Part shown: one piece after another, positions 54,509-64,000 of the stretch
Layout of the letters: every line of letters begins with the position of its first letter
How positions within the stretch are numbered: the stretch's first letter is position 1
Notes under the pieces: generated by a model
What the model was told of the DNA's origin: nothing
The model's input: the letters and a program-made list of their open reading frames with translations, nothing else
The model's database searches: none
Origin: Biscogniauxia marginata
Lineage: Eukaryota > Ascomycota > Sordariomycetes > Xylariales > Xylariaceae
Assembly: GCA_022695795.1 (NCBI GenBank)
Contig: MU404171.1
Coordinates: 67,235-131,234, forward strand
DNA: 64,000 bases
Direction: 5' to 3'
Made by a program: the position numbers and the translations under genes

Positions 54509-57298
54509 TTATCTACCTAGTACGTAAGGCAACTTAGGATCAGGACCGAGGCGGTAGTAGACTCTGGGGCCGGGGCCTCCTCTTCCCCCCCTTCCCTCCC
54601 GTGGCTCCGGCGTCCCGTGGGACTCCCTCGTCGGCGTGCGCTCCTCCGACTTGCTTCTCGCATGGCGCCGCGGCGGTCGGAGTCTCGTCTCCGCCGCCTG
54701 CTGCAGCGTGGCGTACAGGGAGCCCGGGGGCGCGTTCTTGCTCTTGAAGATCGAGTTTCGCTTCCTCTCGCTGTTCTGCTGCGACGACTGCGACGGCGTT
54801 CGCGAATGTGAATGTGAATGTGAATGTGAATGTGACTGTGACGGCAACGGCAACGGCAACGGCAACGGCGGCGCCGCCTCTCCCTTCTCGCTTTCTTGCC
54901 CCAACGTGGCGGCGTCTTCTTCGTCGATGAACGACAGCGAGCGCAGCGTCTTCTCGATTGTCTCCGCCCGGCTGCTGCCACCCTCGGCTGCTCCCCCGTC
55001 CATCTTGCGTAGCCTGTCTCTGGCGCTGTCGGATAATGGATAGAGGGGTAGGCTGAGAGGCCGCAGCCCTTTGGATCCATCGAAAGATTTCGGCCTCCAT
55101 CCCCGTGTGGCTGGAGCAGAAGCAGGTGCAGGGGCCGCAGTTTGAGACGAGCCTACCCCGGACCCGACGTTCTCATCTCCCGAGTCCCTGTGGGGACCCG
55201 TTGCCTTCTGCCCGTCGTCTAACGGGTCATTGTGGAGGTCCATCGGTATAGGAGGCGTTTTCATGTTCCTGCTATCTTCCAATGATAGCCATCGACTGAG
55301 CTCTTCTCGTTCTCGCGTCGTCGAGGGGCTGTTGTCCTCCGTTGCATCGTATCTCCTCATCGCAAACCTCTTCCTCTTCTCGCGTTCCCACTGCCTCCTC
55401 GCCTCGTCCCTCTCGTCCTCCTCAGACCGGTCGGTGTCCATGGCCAATTCCCACGCGACGTTCTTTACGAACTCGGGGTAGTCTAGGCCCTGGAGAATCT
55501 CTTGGCGAAGAGACCTGCGGAAGCTCGAGCTCGCCGTGGCTAGTTGTGGCGGCACCCCCGGCATGTGCACTATAAACCCGTCCCTCCGGAGCGAACCCGG
55601 CGGCGAGGGATATCGTGACAGAGGATGCACCTGCCCGGGGTCGGATACTGGCGGCTGCATGTCGATTTCGTCCTCTGACGAGTCCGGCCCCCCAAAGGGT
55701 TGCCACTGAACCGCCGTCTTATCCCACCGGCGACACCGACCGACAAGCTTAGCGATGCGCGCCTGGTCGGACTCTGGGGCTTCGGCTGCTGTCCACAACG
55801 ACCACCAGTCAAGAGCCGCCTGGTAACTTCTCATATGCCTGCTCAGCATCGCCTTCCACTGCTCGTCTTCCCTGCAGTAGCAGAAGTGGATGGCGACGTT
55901 CTCCGCCCAAACGGGCAGGGATGCGGCGTTGTCAAACCCCGTGATGGCCGAGACCCTGCCGTTTTTTATATAGATGTTGGTGGAGGACAGATCACCGTGC
56001 GTGAGCACGCATGGCGAAGACTCCGGCATGTAGTCCTTGAGAATCTGTATGAGATTCCCGCTGACCTTATTCTCCTCGAGCCGCTGGCTGATGGCGTGCC
56101 AGAGATCGTGGTCCGACCGGAAGGGCCCGAACCCCTCGCCCGTCGTGCCGAAGAGGTTGTTATGGTTCCAGACCGGCCCGCCACCGAGGCTGGAAATCCT
56201 GTCGGATGTGCACCGCCGCCACTGGTCCACGTAGCGGGCGACCTGCTTGGCGATGCGCTCCCTCGAGGCGTTGGAGAGGTGCCACCATATATCGTATAGC
56301 CTCTGGCCCTCGACGTGCTCCGCGATCGTGATGACTTTCCCGTGTTCCTTCCACCCTGCTATGACGTTCGGTACGGGCACCGATGTCATCCTCCTAACGA
56401 CCCCCGTCGCCTCGACAACGGGCACATCCGTCTCTTCCGGGTGCTCGTCCGTCGTCTCGGTCATGATATATCTGTCGCCGATGAACCACCTGTGCGTCTC
56501 CGGATCGTTGTACGACAGACTGAGGCAGCTCTTGAAGGGGATCGAATCTACGGCTTGGCAGTATGACGTTGTGCAGGCTGGGCAGATGTCCTGGATCCCG
56601 CCGATATCGAAAAACTCGTCGTCTACGTATTGCTCTCCCCGCCAACGCTGATGCTCGTCCTGTAGATCCACCGGATCCGGCCACTCTGGCACATCTTCTC
56701 TCGTGAACGTGGCATTTCGGCCCCATATCCAATCGATGACACCGTTAACATCGGGAAACAGTCTCGTCGGGGATTTGGCTTGACTTTCCAAGGTAGGCTT
56801 TGCAAAGGTAGGTTCAGGAGTACTCGGCGTGGGTGTTTGATTTTGACTGCGGTCTTCTACAACGGACCCAGGTCGCGACTCCGCAGCTAGATGATCAAGC
56901 ACGTCCAAGATAGACTCTTCTTCTTCTTCTTCTTCTAAGATAGGATCCGGTGGTGCCCCCGTAATGTTCTGACTATTAGCATCTTCCAAGGTCGTCTCAG
57001 GTGACAGCCTCGCGGTGTCCTCCGCGTTAGGACTAGCAAGGGCAATCTCCTCGGTCACCGCCTCGTCGGCTACTTCATCATCGCTAGGTACGTCTAACAT
57101 CTCAATGGTGAGTGTTACACCATTGGTGAATATGTTACCATCGTCGTCGTCGTCGTCATCGTCGTCGGGATCAGGCATAGAGTGGCGAAAATCACCCGTG
57201 GTCAGAGGTGTGCCTCCCCCTTCGTTGTCGCTGGGGTCAATCCCCGATATCATATCCTCGATGTCAGACATGGCGAGTGTGCCTCGCCTAGGCGACAT
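54509..57298 (-). CDS. APH/choline-kinase-fold protein with altered metal motif
   Basis: Single open frame of 929 aa. The N-terminus (1-170) is acidic, with an Asp9 run (PDPDDDDDDDDDG) and EEEEEEES. The aminoglycoside-phosphotransferase-type fold spans about residues 260-520: the catalytic loop HGDLSSTN has H434, D436 and N441, but where family members have Asp (IIDWE) this protein has ITGFD (Gly454, Asp456). Flanking features include YVDQWRR and WAENVAIHF. The C-terminal 380 residues are disordered and carry microsatellite-encoded PLPLPLPLP and HSHSHSHS runs. The role is unknown; fungal APH proteins are often uncharacterised. An in-frame ATG at 57271 (MSDIEDMI) is a plausible alternative start. 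Confidence 0.82.
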   Translation of the reverse strand: MSPRRGTLAMSDIEDMISGIDPSDNEGGGTPLTTGDFRHSMPDPDDDDDDDDDGNIFTNGVTLTIEMLDVPSDDEVADEAVTEEIALASPNAEDTARLSPETTLEDANSQNITGAPPDPILEEEEEEESILDVLDHLAAESRPGSVVEDRSQNQTPTPSTPEPTFAKPTLESQAKSPTRLFPDVNGVIDWIWGRNATFTREDVPEWPDPVDLQDEHQRWRGEQYVDDEFFDIGGIQDICPACTTSYCQAVDSIPFKSCLSLSYNDPETHRWFIGDRYIMTETTDEHPEETDVPVVEATGVVRRMTSVPVPNVIAGWKEHGKVITIAEHVEGQRLYDIWWHLSNASRERIAKQVARYVDQWRRCTSDRISSLGGGPVWNHNNLFGTTGEGFGPFRSDHDLWHAISQRLEENKVSGNLIQILKDYMPESSPCVLTHGDLSSTNIYIKNGRVSAITGFDNAASLPVWAENVAIHFCYCREDEQWKAMLSRHMRSYQAALDWWSLWTAAEAPESDQARIAKLVGRCRRWDKTAVQWQPFGGPDSSEDEIDMQPPVSDPGQVHPLSRYPSPPGSLRRDGFIVHMPGVPPQLATASSSFRRSLRQEILQGLDYPEFVKNVAWELAMDTDRSEEDERDEARRQWEREKRKRFAMRRYDATEDNSPSTTREREELSRWLSLEDSRNMKTPPIPMDLHNDPLDDGQKATGPHRDSGDENVGSGVGSSQTAAPAPASAPATRGWRPKSFDGSKGLRPLSLPLYPLSDSARDRLRKMDGGAAEGGSSRAETIEKTLRSLSFIDEEDAATLGQESEKGEAAPPLPLPLPLPSQSHSHSHSHSHSRTPSQSSQQNSERKRNSIFKSKNAPPGSLYATLQQAAETRLRPPRRHARSKSEERTPTRESHGTPEPREGRGGRGGPGPRVYYRLGPDPKLPYVLGR
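54804..54868. repeat. In-gene microsatellites (GAATGT)n and (CGGCAA)n
   Basis: Two adjacent hexamer repeats inside the APH-fold gene, encoding His-Ser and Pro-Leu runs on the minus strand. Both have units of six, so length changes keep frame. Confidence 0.9.
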
Positions 57299-58412
57299 GT
57301 AGCTATCCGGACGTAAGGTCGTCTAGAGAAATGGCGACGGTGCCATTGGTGAGTTGATCGAATGTAACACTCGAGCTCCCATGTCTGCTTTGTTAGTAGC
57401 TATCAAGCAAGCTCTTTGAAGTTTTAGCTTGAGCCACGTTCTAGGCCACACCCTGCCCCGTATTTGGGCAACAAAGGAGTGGGCATCACCGCAAACGGAT
57501 CGTGGATTAGGTAGATGGTTGAAAACATTGAAATTGAGATTCTCAATATTTTAGCTGTGGCATTTCGCGCAATTGCGATAATACCATGAGAGATACCTAT
57601 GATCTACCTAGATTCTGCATGAGTAAAGTTAGACTAGAGGCTCTCTCTATTTCAATAAACATGGTGTTGTTAACCTAGGTGCTTTACCAAAACATCAACA
57701 CTTCTTGATTTGGTGTTGCAAGAGCTTGAAGGAGAGACGTGAAGCTACTCGAATTGCGATGCCTCGAGTTTCGTGGCCAATCACCGAGGAATCACCAATC
57801 CACCATGTCTCAATCATATGGTGAGGAAAATGGACCGTTGCCGTGGTGATCTAAAATGTAGATGTGTAACCTTGTCGAAGTAAACATCATTGCTTGCTAA
57901 TGCTCCCTTACCCGAGATGAATTTTCGCTAGTCAGCATTTCGCAATGGCGGCCTTCGCCGCCGCATAACTCACAATGCAAATACAAGTAGTTCTTCGCAA
58001 ATTAGTGCGCCGAAGACGTGGCGACGGAAAGAGAATAAGTACTAAATCAATATCGACAGCAGCATTATTAAGACCGCCGCGAAGGACTCGTTAATCGAGT
58101 CCAAACGTTCTTTATGATTAATTACGTTGCAAATATTTACCGCCTTCTCATAAAGTCATGGGCCACCATTCTTTCTCCTGCACTCCAAGCTATCGTTCTC
58201 GCAGGTTATATTAGATGAGGACATCCCTGAATGGCAAATAAGGGGGGAAAAAAAGAGGGAAAGCTTTCACAGTGCTATTAAGGTCATAAATGCTGGTGAA
58301 TGCTCAGAAGTCTAAAGTAATAATCGTCGGGGGGGCAATGCGAAGGCCAACCCAAAAGAAAACAGTAATCCACTCCATAAAATGCTCTTCGAGCGCCCAA
58401 AAAAAAATTTAT
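57299..58412. other. Intergenic region
   Basis: 1.1 kb between the APH-fold gene start and the methyltransferase 3' end. No supported gene. Confidence 0.6.
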
Positions 58413-59654
58413 TCATGCTGTGGCCGATGATGAAATCGATGACGGCTTCTCCGCAACAAAGCGATAGGTTGTCGTGATCAAACGCATGTTGTCCATCTCC
58501 ACGAAAGCCTGGCCGTCTAGGCATAGTCTATCGAAGAGAATCTTGAAGTGTGCCGGTAGGGCGTGCACCTTGACCAATCCATGGATAAGCTTTTTCATAG
58601 AGCGGAAGTAAATGTCGACCTTGTCGATGAGCGGGGCCTGCAGGCCACCTATGCTGGGATTGTCGGATCGTGTGATGCTGAAGCCAGCATCGACTAGGGC
58701 TTTCTCAAAGCTCGCCGGTGTCGGAGTGCCAACAGCGCCGATCAAAGGCTTAACGCGGCGCATTAGACCGGCATGGACCGGATCCTCCGGGTTGTAAGCC
58801 GGTAGGCTAACCCAATCCAACAACAGAAACTTGGCACCAGGCTTCAATATCCGGAAGATGTCCTTAAAGAGCATCGAAGGATCTTTGCAGAGACTAAGCG
58901 CCTGGATCTCATAGAACGCATCGAAGGATGCGTCGTCAAAGGGTAGCGGCAGTTCATTCTGATCATGAATGACGAATTCATTGCTGAAGCCGCAGGCCCG
59001 GTTGAATTCCTCGGCCTGAGCGATCTGATTCGAGTCGATGTTGAGGCCAGTGACTTGAGCGCCGCAGAAGCTCGTCATGTGCGCGGCAACGCGACCGCGA
59101 CCGCACCCGAGATCTAAAACCTTCATGCCCGGCTTCAGGCCGATCTCCTTGGCGATCGACTCCTCGGTGAGCAGTTGGTTGTCAAGAACCGAGGCCCGCT
59201 TGTCCATGAGCGGGGGGATATACATCTTCTCGACATCGCCGAGACTGCACAGGTGGTTAAGGACCGAGTAGTAAGCCTTGAGGCAGTCTCCAACACGTTG
59301 CTGGTAATTGGGACCAAAGGCGGCTACCATCGCATCGTGATTTGCCCAGTCCAGGTTGTAGATCTCATAGGACGACATGAAGTCGTCGACCTCCTTGGGG
59401 GTGAGATCGTGGATGTGCTTGAAGGCCTTGAAGAAGGTCTTCCACCGGCTTGGCGAGACGGTACGGTCAACCTCGTAGCGGGACCTATTGCGTTTCTTGG
59501 GCGGCGAGCTTAGCTGAACCTTCTCGGTGCTAGTCTCGCTGGTGCGCGAGCTATCGCTGCTGTCATGACGGCCGGGTCCTGCGGGGGCCGCGGGACTGGT
59601 AGTGATGGTGTGGTTCTCGGGATCCGGGGCACGCGACACGGCTGCTGTAGCCAT
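58413..59654 (-). CDS. SAM-dependent methyltransferase, Erg6/sterol C24-methyltransferase-like
   Basis: Intronless, 413 aa. The first 60 residues are Ser/Thr/Pro-rich with a KKRNRSR basic patch; the methyltransferase fold follows. Motif I is VLDLGCGRG at residues 179-187, then VTGLNIDSNQIAQAEEFNR, LPLPFDDASFDAFYEIQAL and FRILKPGAKFLLLDWVS, in the order seen in sterol C24-methyltransferases. The C-terminus (FVEMDNMRLITTTYRFVAEKP) resembles the sterol-MT end. The Erg6 signature region before motif I (YYNLATDFYEYGWG) is not matched; the equivalent stretch is IYNLDWANHDAMVAAFG, so this is more likely an Erg6-like paralogue than the ergosterol enzyme itself. Substrate unknown. Starts at the first ATG. 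Confidence 0.85.
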   Translation of the reverse strand: MATAAVSRAPDPENHTITTSPAAPAGPGRHDSSDSSRTSETSTEKVQLSSPPKKRNRSRYEVDRTVSPSRWKTFFKAFKHIHDLTPKEVDDFMSSYEIYNLDWANHDAMVAAFGPNYQQRVGDCLKAYYSVLNHLCSLGDVEKMYIPPLMDKRASVLDNQLLTEESIAKEIGLKPGMKVLDLGCGRGRVAAHMTSFCGAQVTGLNIDSNQIAQAEEFNRACGFSNEFVIHDQNELPLPFDDASFDAFYEIQALSLCKDPSMLFKDIFRILKPGAKFLLLDWVSLPAYNPEDPVHAGLMRRVKPLIGAVGTPTPASFEKALVDAGFSITRSDNPSIGGLQAPLIDKVDIYFRSMKKLIHGLVKVHALPAHFKILFDRLCLDGQAFVEMDNMRLITTTYRFVAEKPSSISSSATA

Positions 59655-62130
59655 CGGGTAGAAGCTGCCGGGAATATCTAAGTAGACACAGAGAGGGAAC
59701 CCGGACCTTTGGTACGAAACGGTGTGGTGTGGTATGGTGTGGTGTGTGGGTGCGTGGCAGGTTGTATGATGTGATGCGGTATGGCACGATCCGGTATAGT
59801 ACAGCCTGTACGGTACAGTACAGTAGAGCCAAGTATAGTGCAGTGTCGTGTAATAGGTATAGATAGGGCCGACTGGCTGGACTTGGAGGGAGGCTGTACC
59901 CGGACGATCACTCTAGAAAGGACTGCAGGCGTTGGTAAACGTTGAGCAGGAGTGCGAGTGTGTATGCGTAAAGTATGTGTGTTGGTTTGGTCTAGTCAAG
60001 ACCTGTGTCTCTGTTGTTACGCGGGGATGGGCTGATTTCGATACAACAGGCCAGGAACAACATGAACAGCTTAGGGTTTGTTAGAAGGGGGGGAAGGGAA
60101 GAAGGAGAAAGTCAACTTGTAGGAGAACGAAAACCTGGTTGGCATGAATTTGTAGATCGGATAGAGTTTCGCTTTCGTGATTGGGGGTAACCAAAGGGTC
60201 ACTCGAGTGACGAGGTGACTTGTTGACTGGTAAAAATATTGATGAGGTTGGGTCTCCCCCCTCGTAGGCGTGGGCGTTAAGCGGTTAGTTTCCGGATGAC
60301 CCGAGAAGGAATTGATCAATTTTTTTTATTCCTGTTTATTTTCTTTGCTTTTTTTTCCCCCTAAGCTTTCTTTCCCCCCTTCCCACGTGCTCTTTGTTCT
60401 ACCGTCTTCTGCTGTTGGTCCGCTGTTTGCTGGTGACTCGAACTTGCCTATTACAAACCAACTCCGGAACTCGCTACTGCCCCGACTTGATTCCTGCTTA
60501 CGGAACGCGACGCTAGAAGTAAAGAGATTGGAAAGTACTAAGGAAGTACATTGCGTGGGAGCACACGCTGTAAGCTTAGGTACCCGGATATACTTTACCT
60601 GCTTTTGCGAGGGGTCATGCTACCTAGAGCTACATCCACCTGAGTCGAATGCGGTCGAAATTCCTTGTGCTTATTAGTAGCAGTACATGTAGATCTAGAA
60701 AAAGGTAATGACTACGCGAGTACCTACGACCGCAAAGGGCAAAACTCGGCTCGCGTTTTGCCTCGGACTTTCGGACTCGTCACTCAGGAGAAAAAAAAGA
60801 AGAAGAAAAAGGAAAATCGCACCTATCTTTTCCTTAGCTCGTAAGATTGACATACGGTCCAGCAAGGGCCCATGGCTCTTGTTCACAATAACACATGGTC
60901 CATAATAAAAGAGTTTTCGCCCCTGTTGCTCTGACTGATACACACTTGATATTCGTCGGGGTCGAGGTGGTAGGAAGCGGAGTGTGACATCAGCCCGCCG
61001 CCGGTCGCTGAGAAATCCGCTAAGGTTTAGGCAGGTTGCAGGTCCATGTGTTGTTCGTACATGCACATATGCGTAAACTACCTATCCACATCGATAAGTG
61101 CACTTGTAACTTGCGGGTACCAGCACCACCAACAACCTCCCCGCTTATCGTATCCCTACCCTATACCTTATCCACCTACATGTACAAGGAGAAAACACCA
61201 ACACCAACATTGAAGCTCTCGAGATGCCCAGCGCCTAGTTGAGCAGCAATCCGACGGTGCGATATATCTACACGTCTCTACAATTATCTGCTGTGTATTT
61301 TAGGAGATGGCGAAACGCTTTTGGTTCGTATTATAACTAACAAGGGCCAAGCAAGCGGCGACATCGTAGGTGCTGCTAGTAGAGCACAGAACCGTCTTCT
61401 ATCACAACGCTTCGGCCATTTCGTGCCCGCGCATCTGGGAACCCGATCTCATATAAACGTCCGAATATCCAATCATGTTTCTCCCGAGCACTATTCGGGC
61501 ATGCGGCTCTTATCCCTGGCGACATTAGGGGTCGAAATAAGCTTTGCTGCATCGCCACAGCGTGGGCGCCAGGAAGTGCCGGTCTTGGCTACCCGTGATA
61601 CTTCTATTAATGGACTGGCCACGAGTCACGTTCTAGCCAGTTGCTTCGGAAATCTATGCAGTGGGGGGGGGAGAGCACTTCCCCCTTTCTCCCCATGCCT
61701 CAGAACGAGGTGGTACGAGAGGCCCAGTGAGCGCCGAGTCTTAGTGTCCAAGGCTCGGCACTAATATACATATCTCAGTGACAAGAGTGACACGTGCATG
61801 CTTACTGGTTACTTGTATAGAGTACAACAGAGGATGAGCGGTTCCGCCATATTCCGCTTGTGTCTTGAGTAGTCATGCTTCCATAGCCACATCCAAACTT
61901 GAGCAGTAGCCCCGTTCGGATATACCCGAGGTGGCCCTGACAAGTATTCACCAGCCATATACGTATCCTTGTGACTCTGCTCTTGCATGTATCCAAGTCT
62001 GTAATCCTCGGTGTTTATCGCTACTAGCGGTATATTTAGCAGCAGTGGTTAACACTCCTATTTGGCCCTCCATGGTCTGCATTTTGCCCCCTTTCGTGCA
62101 AGTATACCAGTCGACACCCCTACGAGCGCT
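59655..62130. other. Intergenic, no supported gene
   Basis: Upstream region of the methyltransferase gene, containing a GGTGTGGTATGGT-type repeat (59720-59750) and pyrimidine-rich DNA (60320-60400). The open frames at 60312-60677 and 61321-61764 lack domains and, for the latter, an ATG. Confidence 0.5.
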
Positions 62131-63896
62131 GTAGTTTTTCCCTTCTCATACTTTAATTATTAAGTAAATTCATTTCGTTTGAACCTTATATTTTACTTTT
62201 CTCCCACCGCCGTGTGGTTCCGTAGTCTTTCGTTCCTATCGTATAGGGGCTCCCCATCTCCTTTGCAACCAGGTGCATAATATTCACTTTCAGCGATCGA
62301 AACCCCGCCATATTACTAACGCTAGTAGTTTGTACTATCGAGTCGTTCACTGAATACGCAATGAACACTGTATAACCAAAGTTTACGATCGGCACAGACG
62401 ACAGACTATAAAAGTAATTATTATAGCGGACGAAGCCGGAGCATCTAGTTCAGGCAGGCTTTCAAAACAAGTAAGCTACCCCTCGATAGCTGGACTAAGA
62501 AAAGAGTACCCCTAAAATAATATTACGAGTCCTATTTATCTTTAATCTATCTTCTCGGGCCCCTGCCCCCTAGATCCCCGGAGCCCCCTTTCTCGCCCCC
62601 CTTTTCTTTTTAACCAGTACAAGTATAAATCTATACGCCCTCGTGATTGTATACAGGCACTTGATGGATCTGATAAGTGCTCTGATATGAAAGAAAGCAC
62701 ACAACAATACTTTTTAGGAATACAGGGAGGGTCAGGGAGATGAATTCTTAATACAGGAAAATACACTTTTCTTCTTACGCTTACAGCTGATACCTTTAAG
62801 CTCGAACAATGCCCCGAAAATTAAAACGTAATTCAGGATAATATTTCAAGAGTCTAAGTAGACATGGTATAATTTCCCATAGGTTTAAAATATATAACGT
62901 GATGCGTTAAACGTTTACCCTTTTCATGTCGCAAATATGTCTAATAATATAATATGTCACATCACGAGACTTCTAAGGGTAAGTAAAGTCGAATAACTTG
63001 TTATTAAGCAAGGGACTAGGAATATATCTATATTGTAGCTAGCCTTCTTATGGCTTATATACACCTAATAAGCGCCTTTCTCGTTTAATATACGAACCTT
63101 TATTAGCTACCCTCGTACCACAAGCTTCCTACCTCAACTATAGATATGGGGACGTCTATTAGTTAATTATACAGTCTTAAAAATACTTCCTCGTGTAAGT
63201 AAAAATCATGCCTTTCACTCTCATTAATTATAGTCGTTATCTGGTACACATTTAATCTACGTAGTTAGCATCACCTCTATTAATTTCATGTTAAATATAC
63301 TACCCCCTTTAAATAAACTCATAGCTATATAACAAGTGATGCTTAGCTTCAGTATAATATAAAGGCAAACTTGAAGTTTCCCGATTATTAGAACCCCTTA
63401 CCTAGCATCTTACTAGAGACGTCAGCATCCGTTTACTAAGAGGTGTTTCCATATCGAAAAGCCTCTTCCATGCCTCCTTAGCCGTAGAAGCTACAGGGGA
63501 AGAATAAAAAGCTTACGAACTCTCGCGTTATTTATTTATTTTTAGACAAATTACCTAGCTAGGGGTAGAAAGTGAAAGGGAATGGTATTAGTAAAATCTG
63601 CTAAGGAAGATGAGATCCTTCTAGGTGGGGCAGCTATTTTGGAATGTGCACGAACTGCTAAATGCCAGGTAGCTAAGATAAGAAGAGGTTTGATGTTTAT
63701 AACAAGATGATAAGGGAATAGGATCAGATACATAAGCCAAATACGTGGGCATACAGCGTTTAATCATAAGGAGCGAAGGATTATTATTTTCTCAAGGTGT
63801 AGGAAGCAGGAAACAAGCTACTGGGCAGATAACAAAGAAGATGCTTTATTGTATGTAGAACGGCCCTAGGAGCCTCCAGATGAGAATTGGCCCCTT
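62131..63896. other. AT-biased, probably repeat-derived region
   Basis: Stop-rich in all frames, moderately AT-biased and TpA-rich, consistent with an old repeat or transposon under RIP. No reverse transcriptase or transposase motif could be read with confidence. Confidence 0.4.
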
Positions 63897-64000
63897 GTGA
63901 AGGGGGCGGGGGCGGGGGGCGCCCGCGCGGCGGGGCGCGCCCGCACGCCCCCGCCGCCCGGCGCTCACACCGCCGCCACAGCACCAACCCACAAACGGCC
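63897..64000. other. Abrupt GC-rich segment at the window edge
   Basis: The last ~100 bp switch from about 40% GC to a G/C-only stretch (GGGGGCGGGGGCGGGGGGCGCCC...) followed by a C/A-rich run. The function cannot be judged because the window ends here. Confidence 0.6.

Noticed and set aside
61321..61764. 147-codon plus ORF
   Set aside because: Begins with TTG, has no family resemblance and a biased composition; treated as chance.

Overview
The window is nuclear DNA from a filamentous ascomycete (Pezizomycotina), most likely a Sordariomycete. The evidence is: short GT-AG introns (about 49-75 nt, often with a CTAAC/CTGAC branch site just before the AG), pyrimidine-rich 5' regions, characteristic proteins (Delta-12 desaturase, GT90, tannase, fungal one-TM Cys-rich protein), and AT-rich blocks that look RIP-mutated. 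The order within Sordariomycetes cannot be fixed from sequence alone. Exon structures were worked out by hand from reading-frame continuity, splice signals and remembered family alignments.

Layout: AT-rich block (1-290), long intergenic; oleate Delta-12 desaturase (+, 2327-3838) convergent with a 1201-aa disordered nuclear-type protein (-, 4973-8578); an AT-rich block holding an interrupted inverted repeat and a perfect 40-bp tandem duplication (about 8990-9900); CCT2 chaperonin subunit (-, 10523-12292) head-to-head with eIF3b (+, 13443-15781); TBC/RabGAP-like protein (+, 18127-20404); polytopic GT90 glycosyltransferase (+, 21595-24678) followed by a type II GT31-like glycosyltransferase (+, 26938-28692); divergent calmodulin-like protein (-, 30818-31873); NatB auxiliary subunit Mdm20/NAA25 (-, 32582-36691); single-pass Cys-rich protein (-, 38573-39300).

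From 39.3 to 50.6 kb the window is accessory in character: few genes, decayed ORF remnants, a secreted tannase/feruloyl esterase (-, 42667-44674) next to a DAL5-type MFS transporter (-, 45580-47261), and a small secreted protein (+, 49515-50047). Then come a 944-aa nuclear-type protein combining a C2H2 finger, a six-Cys DUF3716-like module and a cupin-like C-terminus (-, 50634-53766), another AT-rich block, an APH-fold protein with an altered metal-binding motif (-, 54509-57298) and an Erg6-like methyltransferase (-, 58413-59654). The last 4 kb has no convincing gene, drifts to AT-rich and ends in an abrupt GC-rich 100 bp.

Functional themes are core cell biology (translation initiation, chaperonin, N-terminal acetylation, lipid desaturation, vesicle traffic), a pair of secretory-pathway glycosyltransferases, and a possible aromatic-ester utilisation pair (esterase plus permease). 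The most under-described items are the C2H2/DUF3716/cupin protein, the repeated SIM-like motif protein and the APH-fold protein lacking its usual metal Asp.
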